Shown: in pieces, positions 17,681-25,360 of the stretch
Numbering within the stretch: the first letter of the stretch is position 1
Layout: each line of letters begins with the position of its first letter
Source of the DNA: Veillonella caviae
GTDB taxonomy: Bacteria; Bacillota; Negativicutes; Veillonellales; Veillonellaceae
Direction of reading: 5' to 3'
Assembly: GCF_003992125.1 (NCBI RefSeq)
Contig: NZ_RQUY01000003.1
Location: forward strand, 62,001-126,000
DNA length: 64,000 bases
Position numbers and translations under genes: made by a program
Notes under the pieces: model-generated
The model's database searches: none
What the model was told of the DNA's origin: nothing
Seen by the model: the letters and a program-made list of their open reading frames with translations, nothing else

Positions 17681-18718
17681 ATGCCAAAAGAAGTATTTAT
17701 AGCCTCAGGTATTGTATTTGGCATTGTCTTTGGTTTTTTATTAAAACGAAGTCGATTTTGCGCGGCTGGGCTAACGCGGGATATAGTATTAGAAAATCGA
17801 TGGCATAATGCTGTATATATACCCGCTATTGTCATGATGGAAGCCTTTATTTATTTTTTGATGGTAGGCAGTGATGTGATTCCAGGACCGAAAATGGCTG
17901 ATTTTTCTTTATTTCGCATCGGCCTTGGTAGTTTAATGTTTGGTATAGGAGCCGTTTTATGTAATGGTTGTATAGTGAGCTCTCTCTTAAAATGCGGAGA
18001 TGGGCGACTCATTGGATGGATTTCAGTGCCTATTTTTACATTAAGTGCGTATATTGCAAAAGGTGGTTGGCTAGCATCGACGACTAAATCGTTAGATAAA
18101 GTATGGTCGGTGCCTGATACATTGCTAGCCAATTTACCAATATCGCCTATTGTACTGGCTGGTGTTGGAATGATTATTATGTTGTGGGCTTTGCGGTATG
18201 TGTATAATACAACGAAATTAGGATTTACTATTCCAGGGCGGTATGCTGGATGGCGGCATATAGTATTTGAAAAAATTTGGCCTAAAGAAATGGTGGTTAT
18301 GCTCATCGGTATCTGGATGGCTTTAGGATTTTTATTTTCTAATTGGGCTGGTCGCAATGGTGGATTTGGCATTACGACACCTCTTGTGAGCTGGTTTGAA
18401 TTTTTTACTGCTGGTAAATCTTTGGGGTGGGCATCTTTATTTGTACTTGGTATTATAATGGGTGCTTTCATTACGGCTTGGCTAGGTGGTGAGTTTACTA
18501 TTGTAAAACCTCGCTTACAATCTATTGTTTTGACCGTTATTGGTAGCGTACTGATGGGAATTGGTGCTGTATGGGCATCAGGGTGCTTTATTGGCAATGT
18601 TATGGTAGGTACTGCACAGTTTTCTATGAAAGCTTGGTATTCTACGATTTTTATTGTTAGTGGCGTTTGGTTAGCTACTTTCATAATGATTAAAATGCGT
18701 ACATTTACTAGAAATTAG
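17681..18718 (+). CDS. tsuA: YeeE/YedE family sulfur (thiosulfate) transporter
   Basis: A 345-residue membrane protein of the YeeE/YedE family with about nine helices. The conserved Cys of this family are visible: Cys27 in KRSRFCAAGL, Cys94 and Cys97 in VLCNGCIVSS, Cys105, and Cys305 in ASGCFIGN. In TsuA, such Cys pass thiosulfate through the membrane by transient binding. The next gene encodes a TusA-like protein, the usual partner (TsuB/YeeD). The alternative is the selenium-linked YedE/YedF pair; no other selenium gene is visible in the window. The ribosome binding site is GGAGG. Confidence 0.85.
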   Translation: MPKEVFIASGIVFGIVFGFLLKRSRFCAAGLTRDIVLENRWHNAVYIPAIVMMEAFIYFLMVGSDVIPGPKMADFSLFRIGLGSLMFGIGAVLCNGCIVSSLLKCGDGRLIGWISVPIFTLSAYIAKGGWLASTTKSLDKVWSVPDTLLANLPISPIVLAGVGMIIMLWALRYVYNTTKLGFTIPGRYAGWRHIVFEKIWPKEMVVMLIGIWMALGFLFSNWAGRNGGFGITTPLVSWFEFFTAGKSLGWASLFVLGIIMGAFITAWLGGEFTIVKPRLQSIVLTVIGSVLMGIGAVWASGCFIGNVMVGTAQFSMKAWYSTIFIVSGVWLATFIMIKMRTFTRN

Positions 18719-18728
18719 GAGGCAGACT

Positions 18729-18953
18729 ATGAAAGACATAATTGTTATTGATACAAAAGGATTGGATTGCCCATTACCACTAATGGAAATGAAAAAAGCC
18801 TTGGCTACAATGGAAATAGGGCAAGAATTAATATTAGATTTTACATGTCCAGAAGCAGTTGTTAATTTGCCTAACTATTGTAAAGAACACAAACACACAG
18901 TATTAAGTTTAGACCGCTCAGATACTTGTTGGACTATTAAAGTTAAGAAATAA
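18729..18953 (+). CDS. tsuB: TusA/SirA-like sulfur carrier protein
   Basis: A 74-residue protein with the family motif DTKGLDCPLPLMEMKKAL, which puts the acceptor Cys at residue 14 in the required CPxP context. TusA-like proteins carry sulfur as a persulfide or pass it from a membrane transporter. It starts 10 bases after the YeeE/YedE stop behind its own GGAGG, so the two are co-expressed and probably act together in thiosulfate or polysulfide uptake. A second conserved Cys occurs near the C-terminus (DTCWTIKV). Confidence 0.88.
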   Translation: MKDIIVIDTKGLDCPLPLMEMKKALATMEIGQELILDFTCPEAVVNLPNYCKEHKHTVLSLDRSDTCWTIKVKK

Positions 18954-19010
18954 GAATATATAGCGTTTGCATGTTTGAAGTAGATGCGTCATATGAGTAG
19001 TTTATAAAAT

Positions 19011-19120
19011 AAAAGAATCAGTTCTGTAAGAATATATCTGTACAGTCCCTCTAATGTTAGACCTAAGAAATCTAACATTAGGGATTATAACAAGAATATA
19101 TCTTAAGAGCTGATTCTTTT
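19011..19120. terminator. Nested bidirectional terminator between convergent genes
   Basis: The outer arms AAAAGAATCAG (19011-19021) and CTGATTCTTTT (19110-19120) pair exactly. The inner arms CTAATGTTAGA (19051-19061) and TCTAACATTAG (19071-19081) pair exactly. A 12-base direct repeat AAGAATATATCT flanks the inner hairpin. A- and T-tracts on both sides suit termination on both strands, for the TusA-like gene and for the carrier gene that ends at 19171. Confidence 0.75.
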
Positions 19121-19170
19121 GATTTATGTATTGATACTTTTGTCTAATAACCTACATTTGGCAGCGTTAG

Positions 19171-20649
19171 TTAAGAGAGACCAATCCAGTGCCAATAGGT
19201 TAATGTAAATACTAGCATCATAAGGTATCCTATAATTGTCATTGGAATACCGGTGCGCATAAATGTTTTTACATCGAAGGTGTCTGTGCCGTACGCAACC
19301 ATACCTTGTGGGGAATTTACTGGTAATACGAGGCCGAAGCAGATAGCATATTGCATGAGCATGGTTACGCCCAGTGGATTAAGACCGTCTGCATCATGAC
19401 CCATTACGATGGATATGACAATAGGAATCATAGCCGATGAAAGAGCCGTAGCAGAGGCGAATCCTAAATGGATGACGATGAGAAATGCTGCCATAATGGC
19501 AATGAGTAGGAATATGCTAGCTGTTTCGAGGGAAAAGGCAGATACAAATACATGGGCAAGCCAAGTGGCAGCTTTTGTTTTTAGTAATACTGAACCAAGA
19601 CCGATGCCAGCGCCAAACATAACGATGGAACCCCAGTCGATGTTAGGTTGTGCAAATTTCCAATCCATAATGCCTATGCCAGGGAAGAAGAATAAGGCTA
19701 TAGCAATAATCGTTGTCGTAGTTGTATCGATAGTGTGTAATTTTCCTCCTGTAGCCCAAAGGAATAATAGTCCAATAGAGATGGCTAGCAATTTTTTTTC
19801 ATTAAGGCTCATAGGTCCAATTTCACGTCGCATATTGGCAATATGTACATCGCCGCCTTTGAGCTCTTTAAATTCAGGTTTAATGAGCGCTTGAGTTACA
19901 AAATATAAGATAGTCACCATTAACATAGAATAAGGGGCTGCAGCAAGTAGCCAATCAATCCACGGAATCGTTGTATTCATTTGGGTTTGAATAAAACCAA
20001 CGGCTACTAGATTTTGGGCTGCTGCTGTTTGGATCATAATATTCCAAAACGTGTCGGCTTGTGTAGCGCCTACCATGAGTAAAGCTGCTACTTGACTTTT
20101 TTTGTTAATACCTAAGCTTTCAACAATACCAATGATAATGGGCGCTAAACAAGCGAGGCGCGCCGTTGCACTAGGGACGAAGAAGGCGAGAATAAATCCT
20201 GTAATAATGACACCGAGATAAATGCGACTTACTTTGGTGCCTACAGCGGATAATACGTTTAATGCAATGCGTCGATCTAGTCCTGTTTTGCGCATAGCCA
20301 CAGAAATAAACATAGCCGCGCCAACGAGAACCATAGCAGGAGAAGAGAAACCAGAAATAATGAGTTTCAATGCATTAGAAGTGCCATACAATTTGGCAGG
20401 TGCTTCGGGATTGGGGGAGAATCCTAATAATAGAGCTGTAAGAGCTGTAATGATAGTGGCGCTTACTGGGTAGGATACAGCAGAACTCATCCAAAGAATG
20501 ATGGCGAAAGTGAGGATGCCAATCATGCGATGACCACCAGTGGATAATGTGTCTGGACTCGGCAGTGCTAATATAATGCCTAGCACAAGAAAGGCTAAGA
20601 CGAGGCCTATATTTTGCGCTTTTGTCCTATTCGTAGTAGATGTAAGCAT
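19171..20649 (-). CDS. SLC13/DASS family anion (dicarboxylate/sulfate) transporter
   Basis: A 492-residue membrane protein with about 12-14 helices, in the divalent anion:sodium symporter family. Typical family segments are MVLVGAAMFISVAMRKTGLD, FVPSATARLACLAPI, and the C-terminal LPVNSPQGMVAYGTDTFD, where the SNT-like substrate and sodium site lies. A dicarboxylate such as succinate or malate would suit a Veillonella-like metabolism, but sulfate or citrate cannot be excluded. The ATG has the ribosome binding site AAAGGAG. It is a single gene transcribed against the sulfur importer. Confidence 0.82.
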   Translation of the reverse strand: MLTSTTNRTKAQNIGLVLAFLVLGIILALPSPDTLSTGGHRMIGILTFAIILWMSSAVSYPVSATIITALTALLLGFSPNPEAPAKLYGTSNALKLIISGFSSPAMVLVGAAMFISVAMRKTGLDRRIALNVLSAVGTKVSRIYLGVIITGFILAFFVPSATARLACLAPIIIGIVESLGINKKSQVAALLMVGATQADTFWNIMIQTAAAQNLVAVGFIQTQMNTTIPWIDWLLAAAPYSMLMVTILYFVTQALIKPEFKELKGGDVHIANMRREIGPMSLNEKKLLAISIGLLFLWATGGKLHTIDTTTTTIIAIALFFFPGIGIMDWKFAQPNIDWGSIVMFGAGIGLGSVLLKTKAATWLAHVFVSAFSLETASIFLLIAIMAAFLIVIHLGFASATALSSAMIPIVISIVMGHDADGLNPLGVTMLMQYAICFGLVLPVNSPQGMVAYGTDTFDVKTFMRTGIPMTIIGYLMMLVFTLTYWHWIGLS

Positions 20650-20832
20650 AGGAATACTCCTTTCAAAATTAACTATAACCTATTTTTATTGTATCATGAA
20701 AATTTGTTGAGTTTTGTATACATGAGTAATTTTATACAACAACATTCAAAACTATCAGATCTATGAAACTAAAAGTATAGTTAACTGTTTTGCATGGATG
20801 TGTGATATATTTTAAGTATCTTACTCATTTTG

Positions 20833-20861
20833 TTGACAACTCCATGAGGATTTGATATTAT
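20833..20861 (+). promoter_or_regulatory. Promoter of the infC-rpmI-rplT operon
   Basis: A consensus -35 TTGACA, a 17-base spacer, and -10 TATTAT with a TG one base upstream (extended -10). This is the best promoter in the window, as expected for ribosomal genes. Confidence 0.85.
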
Positions 20862-20886
20862 AGTTAAGTAATTGATGAAGCAGAGG

Positions 20887-20973
20887 CCATCCGCCACTCA
20901 CCTAATGTCATGAAGCACTAGGTTTTATACTGAACGAACGTATTACGGATGGTGTATGCCATCCGTATTTTTT
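20887..20973 (+). promoter_or_regulatory. infC leader attenuator
   Basis: ACGGATGG (20945-20952) pairs with CCATCCGT (20959-20966) and is followed by ATTTTTTATA, a terminator in front of infC. A second copy of CCATCCG lies upstream at 20887-20893 and could capture CGGATGG instead, which would break the terminator. This is the layout of ribosomal-protein or IF3-leader attenuation, known for the Bacillus infC operon, where L20 binds the leader. Which protein acts here is inference. Confidence 0.7.
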
Positions 20974-20996
20974 ATATTCTCTTGGAGGTGAATGCT

Positions 20997-21506
20997 ATTA
21001 GCAAGGATACACCGCGTATTAATGAAGAGATTCGCGCGCGAGAACTTCGGGTCGTAGGTCCTGAAAATGAACAAATCGGTATCATGTCAGCTCGTGAAGC
21101 GTTGGCTTTGGCTGAAGAAAGACAACTCGATCTCGTGGAAATCGCACCAAATGCGAAACCGCCAGTAGCTCGTATCATGAACTACGGTAAATATCGTTAT
21201 GAGCAACAAAAACGTGATAAAGAAGCTAAGAAGAAACAAAAAGTAGTGACTTTGAAAGAAGTGAAACTACGTCCACATATCGAAGACCATGACTTCTATG
21301 TTAAAATGAAAAATGCCTCTAAGTTCTTAGGTGAAGGTAATAAAGTCAAGGTTACAATTATGTTCCGTGGCCGTGAATTATCACACCCAGAACTTGGTAT
21401 GGCAGTGTTAACTCGTTTTGCAGAGGAGTTAAAGGAAACTGCTTCTATTGAAAAGGCAGCTAAATTAGAAGGTCGTAATATGACCATGATTTTAGTAAGT
21501 AAGTAA
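20997..21506 (+). CDS. infC: Translation initiation factor IF-3
   Basis: A 169-residue IF-3, which keeps 30S subunits free and proofreads initiator tRNA pairing. The N-terminal domain (INEEIRARELRVVG), the lysine-rich linker and the C-terminal domain are complete. I place the start at AUU: GGAGGTG lies 6 bases upstream, and the protein then begins like Bacillus IF-3 (ISKD). The in-frame ATG further upstream lies inside the attenuator hairpin. AUU starts are known for infC in E. coli and Bacillus and let IF-3 repress its own translation, because IF-3 rejects AUU. Confidence 0.94.
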   Translation: MSKDTPRINEEIRARELRVVGPENEQIGIMSAREALALAEERQLDLVEIAPNAKPPVARIMNYGKYRYEQQKRDKEAKKKQKVVTLKEVKLRPHIEDHDFYVKMKNASKFLGEGNKVKVTIMFRGRELSHPELGMAVLTRFAEELKETASIEKAAKLEGRNMTMILVSK

Positions 21507-21524
21507 TTTTGGAGGATTCAAATT

Positions 21525-21722
21525 ATGCCAAAAATTAAAACTCGTCGCGCAGCGGCTAAACGTTTCAAAGTAACTGGTACTGGTGAATTCAAGCGTGCGA
21601 AAGCTTTCAAAAGCCACATTCTTGAAAAAAAATCCCCAGCTCGTAAACGTAATTTACGCAAAGCAGCTTTGGTTAGCAAATCCGACTACAAACGCGTAGT
21701 TAAATGCTTACCATACGCTTAA
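21525..21722 (+). CDS. rpmI: 50S ribosomal protein L35
   Basis: A 65-residue basic protein, [20 protein letters not shown] at the start, unmistakable L35. It sits 18 bases after infC behind GGAGG and is followed by rplT in the invariant infC-rpmI-rplT operon. It binds 23S rRNA. Confidence 0.98.
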   Translation: MPKIKTRRAAAKRFKVTGTGEFKRAKAFKSHILEKKSPARKRNLRKAALVSKSDYKRVVKCLPYA

Positions 21723-21760
21723 TCGTTACGAATTATAAGATATTTTAGGAGGAACATACA

Positions 21761-22111
21761 ATGGCAAGAGTGAAAAAGGGCGTTACAGCTCATGCACGTC
21801 ATAAAAAGATTTTAAAATTAGCTAAAGGTTACCGCGGTACTCGTTCTCGTTTGTTCAAAAAAGCTAACGAAACAGTAATGAAAGCATTGTACTACGCTCG
21901 TCGCGACCGTCGTGCGAAAAAACGCGAATTCCGTCAATTGTGGATTGCTCGTATCAATGCAGCAGCTCGTATCAATGGCACAACTTACAGCCGTTTCATC
22001 GCTGGTTTGACTAAAGCAGGCGTAGAAGTGAACCGTAAAATGTTGGCTGATATTGCAGTTAACGATGCAGCAGCTTTCGCTAAATTAGTAGAAGTAGCTA
22101 AAAACGCTTAA
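21761..22111 (+). CDS. rplT: 50S ribosomal protein L20
   Basis: A 116-residue L20 ([40 protein letters not shown]), which assembles early on 23S rRNA. In several bacteria L20 also binds its own operon mRNA as a repressor, so it is the first candidate for acting on the leader at 20887-20973. A strong terminator follows. Confidence 0.98.
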   Translation: MARVKKGVTAHARHKKILKLAKGYRGTRSRLFKKANETVMKALYYARRDRRAKKREFRQLWIARINAAARINGTTYSRFIAGLTKAGVEVNRKMLADIAVNDAAAFAKLVEVAKNA

Positions 22112-22125
22112 TCGCTGAATTTATG

Positions 22126-22152
22126 AGGACTCTCCCATGGAGAGTCCTTTTT
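22126..22152 (+). terminator. Intrinsic terminator after rplT
   Basis: A 9-bp GC-rich stem (GGACTCTCC with GGAGAGTCC), a 3-base loop CAT and five T. Confidence 0.93.
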
Positions 22153-22238
22153 GCTAATTTGAAATACCATCATTGTTGCACTATCAATGACTCTATAAGC
22201 ATACACTTTGATTGTATTCATTAAATAGGAGATATATT

Positions 22239-22547
22239 ATGCAAAATGAATCTAAATTTGAAGGATCGGTTTTAGGTTTTATCGGATACAGCTTGCTAGC
22301 TACATTAATTACTACATGTACTTTTGGCATTGCTTTTCCTTGGGCGGATGTGATGTTTCAAAGCTGGATTTGCCGTAATACCATTATTGATGGTCGCCGA
22401 CTCTATTTCGATGGCACGGGTGCGCAATTGTTTGGCAACTATATTAAATGGTTGATTTTAACCGTTATCACCTGCGGTATCTACGGTTTTTGGATGTTTA
22501 ACAAAATTACCCATTGGAGAACGAAACATACGCATTTTGCGAATTAA
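22239..22547 (+). CDS. Small DUF898-like membrane protein
   Basis: A 102-residue protein with two hydrophobic helices (about residues 12-40 and 69-90). The pattern of FEGSVLGFIGYSLLA, the turn PWADVMFQSWICRNTIIDGR, the segment FDGTGAQLFGNYIKW and the final TCGIYGFWMFNK matches the repeat unit of DUF898 (YjgN) inner-membrane proteins. Longer family members have several such units; here there is one. Function unknown. I chose the ATG 7 bases after AGGAG and not an upstream in-frame start. Confidence 0.72.
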   Translation: MQNESKFEGSVLGFIGYSLLATLITTCTFGIAFPWADVMFQSWICRNTIIDGRRLYFDGTGAQLFGNYIKWLILTVITCGIYGFWMFNKITHWRTKHTHFAN

Positions 22548-22557
22548 TTGAATAGTG

Positions 22558-22610
22558 AAAAAGCTGCTTTTCTATGTGTATTAATTTCACATAGGGAAGC
22601 AGCTTTTTTC
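22558..22610. terminator. Bidirectional terminator between convergent genes
   Basis: AAAAAGCTGCTTTTCTATGTG pairs with the sequence CACATAGGGAAGCAGCTTTT across a 10-base loop with few mismatches. It is flanked by A- and T-tracts and serves the DUF898-like gene and the minus-strand MFS gene. Confidence 0.85.
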
Positions 22611-22626
22611 TCATATAGCAATTTAT

Positions 22627-23928
22627 TTAGTATTTACTTAGTCCGTGTTTACCAAATCGATATAACACGATAGCAATGATTAAATTTACCACGAATAGTC
22701 CTGTAAAGAATGTCAACGCCGTATCGTAGCCATAGCCATTTTGTTTAAAGTAGCTAATGAGCATAGGTCCAGCAATACCTGCCAACCCCCAAGCCGTTAA
22801 GATACGACCGTGGATAGTGCTGAGTTGGCGGATGCCGTATAGATCGGCAAGGTACGCTGGAATGCAAGCAAAGCCACCGCCGTAGCAGGTGATAATGAGC
22901 AGTACTAGTATTTGGAATAAGAATGATTCTGTAGTGTGTGATAAATACCAAAAGGCGATGATTTCTAATAGGAAGAACAGAATATAGGTGAACCCACGAC
23001 CGATGTAATCGGAAATCGTGGACCACAGAATACGGCCGCCACCATTGAATACGCCGATAATGCCAACCATGGATGCCGCTTGCGCCGACGTCATACCGAT
23101 GACCTCTTGTGCCATAGGAGATGCTACAGCAAGCAAACCGATGCCACAGGTGATATTGATGAAGAAAATCCACCATAATGCACCGAACTGCCATGTTTTA
23201 ATAGCTGCGTTGGCAGTCATACCTAGATTGGATTCGTAGGTGTTTTTGTCATTGGTATTAGGTTGTGTTTTGGTCTTTGTATTATTATTATTATTATTAC
23301 AAGAATTTCTTTCTATATCAGTAGATTGGTGAATCTTTGTTGTGGCAGATTTAGTTGACGTAGTAATTACAGGCGGTTTTAAATATAATGATGAAAGCCC
23401 CATAATGATAATATATACAACACCGAGGATGAGGAAATTATTAATAATCCCTACAGTAGCTACTAAATATTGCATAACGGGGCCAGCGATGAGAGCGGCG
23501 AAGCCAAAACCCATGATGGCAAGCCCTGTAGCAAATCCAGGACGTTTAGGAAAATATTTTACCAGTGTTGATACAGGCGTAATATATCCGATGCCTAGAC
23601 CGATACCACCAATGACACCGTAGAAGAGGTAGAGCAGGGTTAAACTTTGTACAGATAGGGCATAGGCAGTACCTAACAGACCGATACCAAAGAATAAAGT
23701 GGATAATAAACCACTCTTCTTAGGGCCTATGCTTTCAGCAAAACTACCTAAAAAACCAGCGGATAAACCGAGTAATAAAATAGCGATGGAAAACGTCCAC
23801 GTCGTTTCCGCCAAGGTGAACCCCATTTCATTCATAATAGGACGAGTGAGCACACTCCAAGCGTAAACACTGCCGATGGAAATATGGATGCCAATAGCAG
23901 CTAATGCAATAAGCCAACGGTTTCTCAT
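22627..23928 (-). CDS. OFA-family MFS transporter (oxalate/formate antiporter type)
   Basis: A 433-residue, 12-helix MFS carrier. The N-terminus MRNRWLIALAAIGIHISIGS, then VYAWSVLTRPI, is characteristic of the OFA family (OxlT-like), which exchanges oxalate, formate or other small carboxylates. The central cytoplasmic loop (about residues 192-222) is low-complexity, with a run of six Asn encoded by an (AAT)n tract and a Thr/Lys-rich stretch. I place the start at the second Met because AAGGGAG lies 8 bases before it. A ZTP-like riboswitch candidate and terminator lie about 110 bases upstream, which points to formate as a possible substrate. Confidence 0.82.
   Translation of the reverse strand: MRNRWLIALAAIGIHISIGSVYAWSVLTRPIMNEMGFTLAETTWTFSIAILLLGLSAGFLGSFAESIGPKKSGLLSTLFFGIGLLGTAYALSVQSLTLLYLFYGVIGGIGLGIGYITPVSTLVKYFPKRPGFATGLAIMGFGFAALIAGPVMQYLVATVGIINNFLILGVVYIIIMGLSSLYLKPPVITTSTKSATTKIHQSTDIERNSCNNNNNNTKTKTQPNTNDKNTYESNLGMTANAAIKTWQFGALWWIFFINITCGIGLLAVASPMAQEVIGMTSAQAASMVGIIGVFNGGGRILWSTISDYIGRGFTYILFFLLEIIAFWYLSHTTESFLFQILVLLIITCYGGGFACIPAYLADLYGIRQLSTIHGRILTAWGLAGIAGPMLISYFKQNGYGYDTALTFFTGLFVVNLIIAIVLYRFGKHGLSKY
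23281..23300. repeat. (ATT)n trinucleotide tract inside the MFS gene
   Basis: About seven copies of ATT on the plus strand encode an Asn run in the minus-strand carrier. Length changes would keep the frame and only alter the loop length. Confidence 0.8.
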
Positions 23929-24038
23929 AAGAAATACTCCCTTCATAATTACACTTGTAATATTTCGAAGCTCTTACAAAGACGGATACTTGCTGATAGA
24001 AGAGGTACTTACAGGGGAATTTACCTCAAACTACACGC

Positions 24039-24138
24039 AAAAAAACGTCTGAGCAATCGCTTTGCCCAGACGGTCGGCCTTCGCACACATGTGCGCTACT
24101 GTGCATGTAGTTAATTCTACTTATCCGTCAGCCCAGTA
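24039..24138 (-). promoter_or_regulatory. ZTP (pfl)-like riboswitch candidate with terminator, upstream of the MFS gene
   Basis: Read on the minus strand, a -10 TATAAT (24144-24149) precedes an RNA with these parts. P1 is CTACTG (24134-24139) with CAGTAG (24096-24101). Inside P1 is GGCTGACGGATAA. P2 is GTAG with CTAC (24107-24120). A short hairpin lies at 24082-24095, followed by CCGACCGTCTGGGC. CTGACGG can form a pseudoknot with CCGTC. A terminator stem CGTCTGGGCAA/TTGCTCAGACG with seven T ends it and reuses the CCGTCTGGGC strand. This is the architecture of ZTP riboswitches (CUGRCGG, P2, then CCGCCUGGGC). The conserved joining segment 3' of P2 is not obvious, so I keep this as a candidate. 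Confidence 0.52.
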
Positions 24139-24313
24139 GGTATATTATACGTTTAGTCTAACAGGAGAGAGGGTGGCGTGTCAATGAGGAATATCGAAAA
24201 TATTGGAAGTTGAATGATGTTTTAGTTTTCTTAGAATTTATGTTACACTAAATACATAAAGAGAGCCTTTAATGTGAGGTGGCATTAGGCTCATCTGCAA
24301 GCTTCAAAATATG

Positions 24314-24343
24314 ATGACCCTAGCGTGTAAATGTTAGGGTCAT
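24314..24343 (+). promoter_or_regulatory. Leader hairpin before the GIY-YIG gene
   Basis: ATGACCCTA and TAGGGTCAT pair exactly across a 12-base loop, about 18 bases before the ribosome binding site. No T-tract follows. The remaining bases between the riboswitch candidate and this hairpin are AT-rich and probably hold the promoter; I cannot assign it firmly. Confidence 0.4.
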
Positions 24344-24372
24344 TGTACTATGTTAACTATAAAGGATGTCAT

Positions 24373-25248
24373 ATGGTAAAGGGAAAGAATGTAAATATAT
24401 TTTTGCTAGATGGTGAAGTTACTGGTCGGATTAAATGCACATTGGCGAATTGGACAGGACTAGTGTATAAAATACCAAGATCATTACTGGCAGAATCTAG
24501 AAATATAACTGCTTTACATCAAAGTGCGATTTATATGTTATTTGGCACAGATGACAATAACGAGCCTCTTGTATATATTGGGCAAGCCGGTATTAGAAAA
24601 AATGATGATGGTGTATTACGTCGATTAATGGAACATGATACTGATGATAGTAAAGATTTTTGGACAGAAGCCATTGTGCTAACTACTTCTAATGATAGTT
24701 TTGGTCCAACAGATTTAAACTATTTAGAAAATAGATACTATAATTTAGCAAATGAAATTGGTCGATATAAATTGTTCAATACTGTTGAGCCTAGCATGGG
24801 TAATGTAACAGAAGAAAAAGTGAGTGAGCTAGAGGGATATGTTGAGTTTTCTAATCTACCTATTGGTTTATTAGGTAAAAAACTATTAACACCTATTGAT
24901 GAAACTAGTGATAGTTCTAATGAAAGCAATCAGATTTTATATTTATCCCAACGAGTGGGAAAAGAAGAGATTCTTGGATATGCTAAAGAAACAAATGAAG
25001 GAATTTTACTTTTAAAGGGGAGTAAAATATCTCATAGATGGGCGCCCAAATTATCTAGTATTTTGAAGAAACGAAGAGATGATGCTAAAAAAGATGAGAA
25101 TAATATATTAATAGAAGATATTATGTTTAGTAGTCCTTCTGCAGCAGCTATTTTTCTAATAGGGCAAAGCTCTAATGGTTTAACTCTCTGGAAAAATGAA
25201 AGTGGTGTCACTTTAAAAGAATTGAGAAATAATAGAAGTAATTTCTAA
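24373..25248 (+). CDS. GIY-YIG nuclease-like protein with C-terminal DUF4357
   Basis: A 291-residue protein. The GIY-YIG fold begins at AIYMLFG (about 52-58) and VYIGQAG (68-74), with likely catalytic Arg84 (RRLMEH) and Glu119 (YLENRYY). The C-terminal 70 residues (SILKKRRDDAKKD, then FSSPSAAAIFLIGQSSNGLT, LWKNESGVTLKEL) are a DUF4357 domain. Such proteins often lie beside restriction-modification genes, as here, and may be endonucleases, but no activity is established. I use the ATG after AAAGGAT and not an upstream in-frame start. Lower GC than the housekeeping genes suggests it belongs to the accessory island. It has its own terminator. Confidence 0.8.
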   Translation: MVKGKNVNIFLLDGEVTGRIKCTLANWTGLVYKIPRSLLAESRNITALHQSAIYMLFGTDDNNEPLVYIGQAGIRKNDDGVLRRLMEHDTDDSKDFWTEAIVLTTSNDSFGPTDLNYLENRYYNLANEIGRYKLFNTVEPSMGNVTEEKVSELEGYVEFSNLPIGLLGKKLLTPIDETSDSSNESNQILYLSQRVGKEEILGYAKETNEGILLLKGSKISHRWAPKLSSILKKRRDDAKKDENNILIEDIMFSSPSAAAIFLIGQSSNGLTLWKNESGVTLKELRNNRSNF

Positions 25249-25282
25249 ACATGACTGAAGCAGGTATTGACATTTGACTTTA

Positions 25283-25326
25283 TACACGGTATATTTATCT
25301 TAATAAATATACCGTGTAATTTTTTT
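25283..25326 (+). terminator. Intrinsic terminator after the GIY-YIG gene
   Basis: A perfect 16-bp stem (TACACGGTATATTTAT and its complement), a CTTA loop and a run of seven T. It separates the GIY-YIG gene from the restriction operon. Confidence 0.92.
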
Positions 25327-25360
25327 ACATGGAATAATGAGAAGCGAAAAGAGGTGCAGT

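Noticed and set aside
17851-18684. Long antisense frame across the YeeE/YedE gene
   Set aside because: It is the mirror of a well-supported membrane protein, Pro/Thr/Ile-rich with no start signal. A codon-bias shadow.
23281-23300. ATT repeat as a phase-variation switch of the MFS gene
   Set aside because: The unit is three bases, so slippage would change only the number of Asn residues and not the reading frame.
23018-23623. Plus-strand open frames across the MFS gene
   Set aside because: They lie opposite a clear OFA-family carrier and have no ribosome binding sites.
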